Below, piece after piece: positions 61,634 through 64,000 of a stretch of DNA of 64,000 nucleotides. Numbering within the stretch: the stretch's first letter is position 1; every line of letters begins with the position of its first letter. The DNA comes from Streptomyces sp. CC0208 (GTDB taxonomy: Bacteria > Actinomycetota > Actinomycetes > Streptomycetales > Streptomycetaceae), in the NCBI RefSeq assembly GCF_003443735.1, contig NZ_CP031969.1:1240001-1304000 (forward strand). Reading direction: 5' to 3'. The position numbers were made by a program, and so were the translations under genes. The notes under the pieces were generated by a model. It was not told where the DNA came from, did not search any database, and saw only the letters and a program-made list of their open reading frames with translations.

Positions 61634-61863
61634 AATCGCGTCATCCGCCACGGAGGGGTTGCGACACTTCGAGCGGCCGTCGTGCCGATGCATCTGATCG
61701 GCTCCCTCGACAAGGGCCCGGACTTCGCCGGGGCGTTGGCGACGGAGTGCTGGTGGTGACGGAGTGAGCCGAAACAGGCGGCCCCGCGGAACAATCCTTG
61801 CTCCACGGCGACCGAACACTACTGACGAGGCGCCGTCGACGACCTGAACGCCGACGGTGCCCG
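61634..61863. other. Non-coding gap between LacI and MmyB-like genes
   Basis: I see no gene in these 230 bp. Short frames on both strands have no recognisable motif or ribosome site. The LacI promoter should lie in the left part. Confidence 0.4.
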
Positions 61864-62514
61864 TCAGGCCTCGGGGGTGGGCACCACCGTGAGATGGGCC
61901 GCCGCGCGCCGCGGACGGCGCCTGGTGGGAGCCGGCCGGAGCACCAGCGTCAGACGGGTGTAGCCGAGGTCGCGCAGAGTGCGCGGGGTCTCGTCGACGA
62001 TCCGGCAGTCGGTGGCTCCCCAGCGCGGATCGGGGTGGACGAGCGGGCGTACGGAGCCGTCGTGCTCCACGGCCTGTTCCCCGACCGCGCGGATCCAGTG
62101 CGGCAGGCCGTGCCGGTAGGCGGCGTCCATGATCGGGTCCTGGGCGATGTCCCGGCGGATCGCCTGGAGGCCGTGGTCGTGGCCGTGCCGCTCCACCGCG
62201 GCCGCGAAGTGCGCGAGCATCGGCAGACACCAGCGCGACTCGTGCTCACCGAGAACGCTGCTCGCGTCGGGATGGAAGAGGACGAAGCGCAGGAAGTTGT
62301 CACCGGGCATGGCCGTCGGATGCGGACCCACGGCACGGAAAAGTGACGCGAAAGCGGTGTTGGCGAGAACGACGTCCCAGCGGTGGTCGAGGACGACGGA
62401 CGGGAAGGGGACGGCTTCCAGGAGCGTGGCGTAGTCCTGAAGATACGCCTGGGCTTCGAGCCCCTCGGGGACGGGCCGCAGTTCCGACCGCTGCCCACCT
62501 GCCTGATATGCCAT
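61864..62514 (-). CDS. Stand-alone MmyB-like ligand-binding (PAS-like) domain protein
   Basis: A 216-residue protein that matches the ligand-binding half of MmyB-type regulators. It has EAVPFPSVVLDHRWDVVLAN, then AFASLFRAVG, then NFLRFVLFHPDASSVL, in the order of that PAS-like domain. The N-terminal HTH that normally precedes it is missing; only about 20 residues come before. I choose ATG 62514 with AGGGG upstream; the frame is open to 62580. It is divergent from an XRE regulator gene, which could supply DNA binding in trans. Confidence 0.75.
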   Translation of the reverse strand: MAYQAGGQRSELRPVPEGLEAQAYLQDYATLLEAVPFPSVVLDHRWDVVLANTAFASLFRAVGPHPTAMPGDNFLRFVLFHPDASSVLGEHESRWCLPMLAHFAAAVERHGHDHGLQAIRRDIAQDPIMDAAYRHGLPHWIRAVGEQAVEHDGSVRPLVHPDPRWGATDCRIVDETPRTLRDLGYTRLTLVLRPAPTRRRPRRAAAHLTVVPTPEA

Positions 62515-62580
62515 CGGGAGGTCACCCCTCTTGCCTATGCGGCCTTCACGCGGCGCCTTGATCCTGCTTCCCCGGGGCAA

Positions 62581-62738
62581 GTGGTGTCAACTATCGTGGC
62601 ATTCCATGGCGGTTGACGGCTGAAATTGGCCACAGTTGTGGCGAGACCTGGATGTGAGTTCGAACAACGGGCTACTCTCCGGGAAGTTCACGGCGACCGC
62701 CTGTGAGAAGTCGGGTGAGAGACGTAGGAGATCTGTCG
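62581..62738. promoter_or_regulatory. Divergent region with a small palindrome (MmyB-like / XRE)
   Basis: CCACAGTTGTGG at 62630-62641 has 5-bp arms around GT. TTGACG at 62613-62618 might be a -35, but no matching -10 is visible. Confidence 0.35.
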
Positions 62739-63395
62739 GTGTCGGATGGCTTCGAGAGCCCGGACGACGCGGCAACGGTCGTACTGACGGCCGTCGTCGC
62801 CCGCGTCACCGCACTCGCCGACCGGCTCGGCGTGCCGCACGCGCAGGTCTTCGACACCGGTCGGCTGTCCGTCGCCTCCGGCGTCCCCGAACCCGTGGTC
62901 AAGGCCCTGCTGAGCGGGCGCCCGGCGGGTGAACCGGACGTCCAGGCGCGGTTCCTGCAGCGGCTCGACCTGCTGCGCCGCACCCGGCTCAAGCCCAACG
63001 GGCGCAAGTACACCCAGCAGGAGATCGCCGACGGGGCGGGCATGTCCCGGCAGCAGGCGGGCGCCCTGATCAACGGCGACCGGCGCCCCACCATGGAGCA
63101 CTGCGACGCCATCCAGCGGTTCTTCCGCGTGCACGCCGGCTTCCTCACGGCCGAGGACCCCGAGGCGCTCGCGGGTGCGTTGCAGCACACCGAGCAGGAG
63201 CTCCTGCACAAGCTCGCCGACCGGGAGCGGGAGGCCGCGGCGGCCGCCCGCGACCCGCTGGAGCGGCTGCTGCAGGACCACGGTGTGCGCGGGATCGCCT
63301 GGCGGGCCGCGCAGCTGCCCACCGACCAGCACCGTGACAAGGTCGCCGAGTGGCTGGACATGCTCCTGGAGAGCGTCAAGCGGCCCGAGTCCTGA
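62739..63395 (+). CDS. XRE-family helix-turn-helix regulator
   Basis: A 218-residue protein with a central XRE-type HTH (YTQQEIADGAGMSRQQAGAL, then INGDRRPTMEHCDAIQRFF). The N-terminal helical region is SVASGVPEPVVKALLSGRPA, and the C-terminal part is a charged helix (EQELLHKLADREREAAAAAR). The start is GTG 62739, 8 nt after GGAG; the frame is open to 62703. It lies 14 bp before an ImmA/IrrE-type protease gene, a common pairing in which the protease acts on the regulator. Confidence 0.85.
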   Translation: MSDGFESPDDAATVVLTAVVARVTALADRLGVPHAQVFDTGRLSVASGVPEPVVKALLSGRPAGEPDVQARFLQRLDLLRRTRLKPNGRKYTQQEIADGAGMSRQQAGALINGDRRPTMEHCDAIQRFFRVHAGFLTAEDPEALAGALQHTEQELLHKLADREREAAAAARDPLERLLQDHGVRGIAWRAAQLPTDQHRDKVAEWLDMLLESVKRPES

Positions 63396-63409
63396 TCCGG
63401 GAGACAACT

Positions 63410-63958
63410 GTGGGCATCGGTAAGCACATGCGCCGCCTGAGCGGCGAGTTGGTGGCGGAGCTGGAACTCGACACCCCGGCACGCCCCGAGGACCTCTACG
63501 GCGCCCTGTGCGACGCGATGAGCAGACGCCGGGGCCGCCCGGTCCACTTCCGTACGGCGCCCTTCCCGCCCGGCACGGCCAGCGGACTGTGGCTCGACAT
63601 GGCCGACCAGGACCTCGTCGTGATCGAGGAACGCACCGCCCCCGACCACCAGTTGGTCATCCTCGGCCACGAGCTGTGGCACATGAACGCCGGCCACTGC
63701 TCCCACCACGTCGAGGGCGCCGCGGTCGCCGCCCGCCTCCTCCACGACGACGCCGATCTCCAGGCCACCGTGCGCAAGGTCGCCGCCCGCAGCAGCTTCG
63801 ACCTCGACGAGGAGCAGGAGGCGGAGAGCTTCGGCCTCCTGCTGGCGAGCAAGTGCCGTACCTGGCTCGCGGGTTCACCGCTGCGCGGGCCGGTGCAGCG
63901 GGACCGGCTGGCGGGGCGGATCGAGGCCTCCCTGGGGTATCTGGGACCGCAGGGCTGA
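63410..63958 (+). CDS. ImmA/IrrE-type zinc metallopeptidase
   Basis: A 182-residue protein with the zinc motif GHELWHMNAGH (HExxH with further His after it) near residue 84, and an acidic stretch DLDEEQEAESFGLLLASK that can supply the third ligand. The start is GTG 63410, 6 nt after GGGAG. It is paired with the XRE gene. It may cleave that regulator under a signal, or the pair may act as a toxin-antitoxin-like unit. Confidence 0.83.
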   Translation: MGIGKHMRRLSGELVAELELDTPARPEDLYGALCDAMSRRRGRPVHFRTAPFPPGTASGLWLDMADQDLVVIEERTAPDHQLVILGHELWHMNAGHCSHHVEGAAVAARLLHDDADLQATVRKVAARSSFDLDEEQEAESFGLLLASKCRTWLAGSPLRGPVQRDRLAGRIEASLGYLGPQG

Positions 63959-63969
63959 GGGTTCACCGA

Positions 63970-64000
63970 GTGTCAGGTCGCACTGCGCTCGCTGGCCTCC
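63970..64000 (+). CDS. Possible start of a further gene, cut by window edge
   Basis: GTG 63970 has GAGGG about 9 nt upstream and stays open for the remaining 10 codons. The stretch is too short to identify. XRE-ImmA pairs in streptomycetes are often followed by a membrane protein gene on the same strand. Confidence 0.2.
   Translation, partial: MSGRTALAGL

Noticed and set aside
61591..61806. Small minus-strand frame upstream of the LacI gene
   Set aside because: It covers the LacI operator palindrome and has no ribosome site or known domain.
1..64000. CRISPR arrays, tRNA or rRNA genes, insertion sequences, att sites
   Set aside because: I scanned for regular repeat-spacer units, cloverleaf-like segments, transposase motifs and flanking direct repeats and found none that I could support.

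Overview
The window is GC-rich actinobacterial DNA and almost certainly a Streptomyces chromosome. Codon third positions are strongly G/C, GTG and TTG starts are common, and the pca block has the gene order pcaV-pcaIJFHGBL known from Streptomyces coelicolor. It is a carbon-catabolism region with many transporters, secreted hydrolases and regulators. I saw no rRNA, tRNA, transposase, phage gene or CRISPR array.

Positions 1-4476 hold a split NHEJ pair (LigD-type polymerase, cut by the window edge, divergent from an ATP-dependent DNA ligase), a zinc alcohol dehydrogenase and a DUF3048 lipoprotein. Positions 4477-11525 hold the MarR regulator pcaV and the divergent protocatechuate operon pcaIJFHGBL, with two matching palindromic operators between them. 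Positions 11575-23452 are mixed: an SDR, a large LuxR-like STAND ATPase with no HTH, a DUF2510 membrane protein, a TetR regulator facing a PAP2 phosphatase/DMT-exporter operon across a dense operator array, a DUF2510/LURP-one protein, a Tat-exported phosphocholine-type phospholipase C and an MFS transporter.

Positions 23399-30812 (minus strand) look like one seven-gene operon: CUT1 sugar importer, ROK regulator, GMC (pyranose-oxidase-like) oxidoreductase, nucleoside-type deaminase and TIM-barrel sugar isomerase. I read it as a candidate oxidative route for a nitrogen-containing glycoside. Positions 31035-47527 are an L-fucose/L-galactose-type locus. Two secreted GH29 alpha-L-fucosidases with carbohydrate-binding modules diverge from a 12-gene operon encoding an RbsB-type importer, dehydratase, lactonase, mutarotase, two dehydrogenases, KDPG-type aldolase, PfkB-family kinase, aldose dehydrogenase and a GntR regulator.

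Positions 47656-53525 hold vanillate O-demethylase vanA/vanB with a tiny Cys/His protein between them, an IclR pseudogene remnant, and a NitT/TauT-type ABC importer that may bring in an aromatic acid. VanAB makes protocatechuate, which the pca operon degrades to TCA-cycle intermediates. Positions 53494-61594 (minus strand) form an alpha-glucan unit: LacI regulator, CUT1 importer, GH13 glucosidase and a GH87-like beta-helix glucanase. The right end (61864-64000) has an MmyB-like sensor domain protein divergent from an XRE regulator and an ImmA/IrrE-type metalloprotease.

Neither CUT1 importer has its own ATPase gene, which fits the shared MsiK ATPase of streptomycetes. Genes within operons are commonly coupled by ATGA/GTGA/TTGA overlaps. 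Several convergent pairs abut or overlap at their 3' ends.
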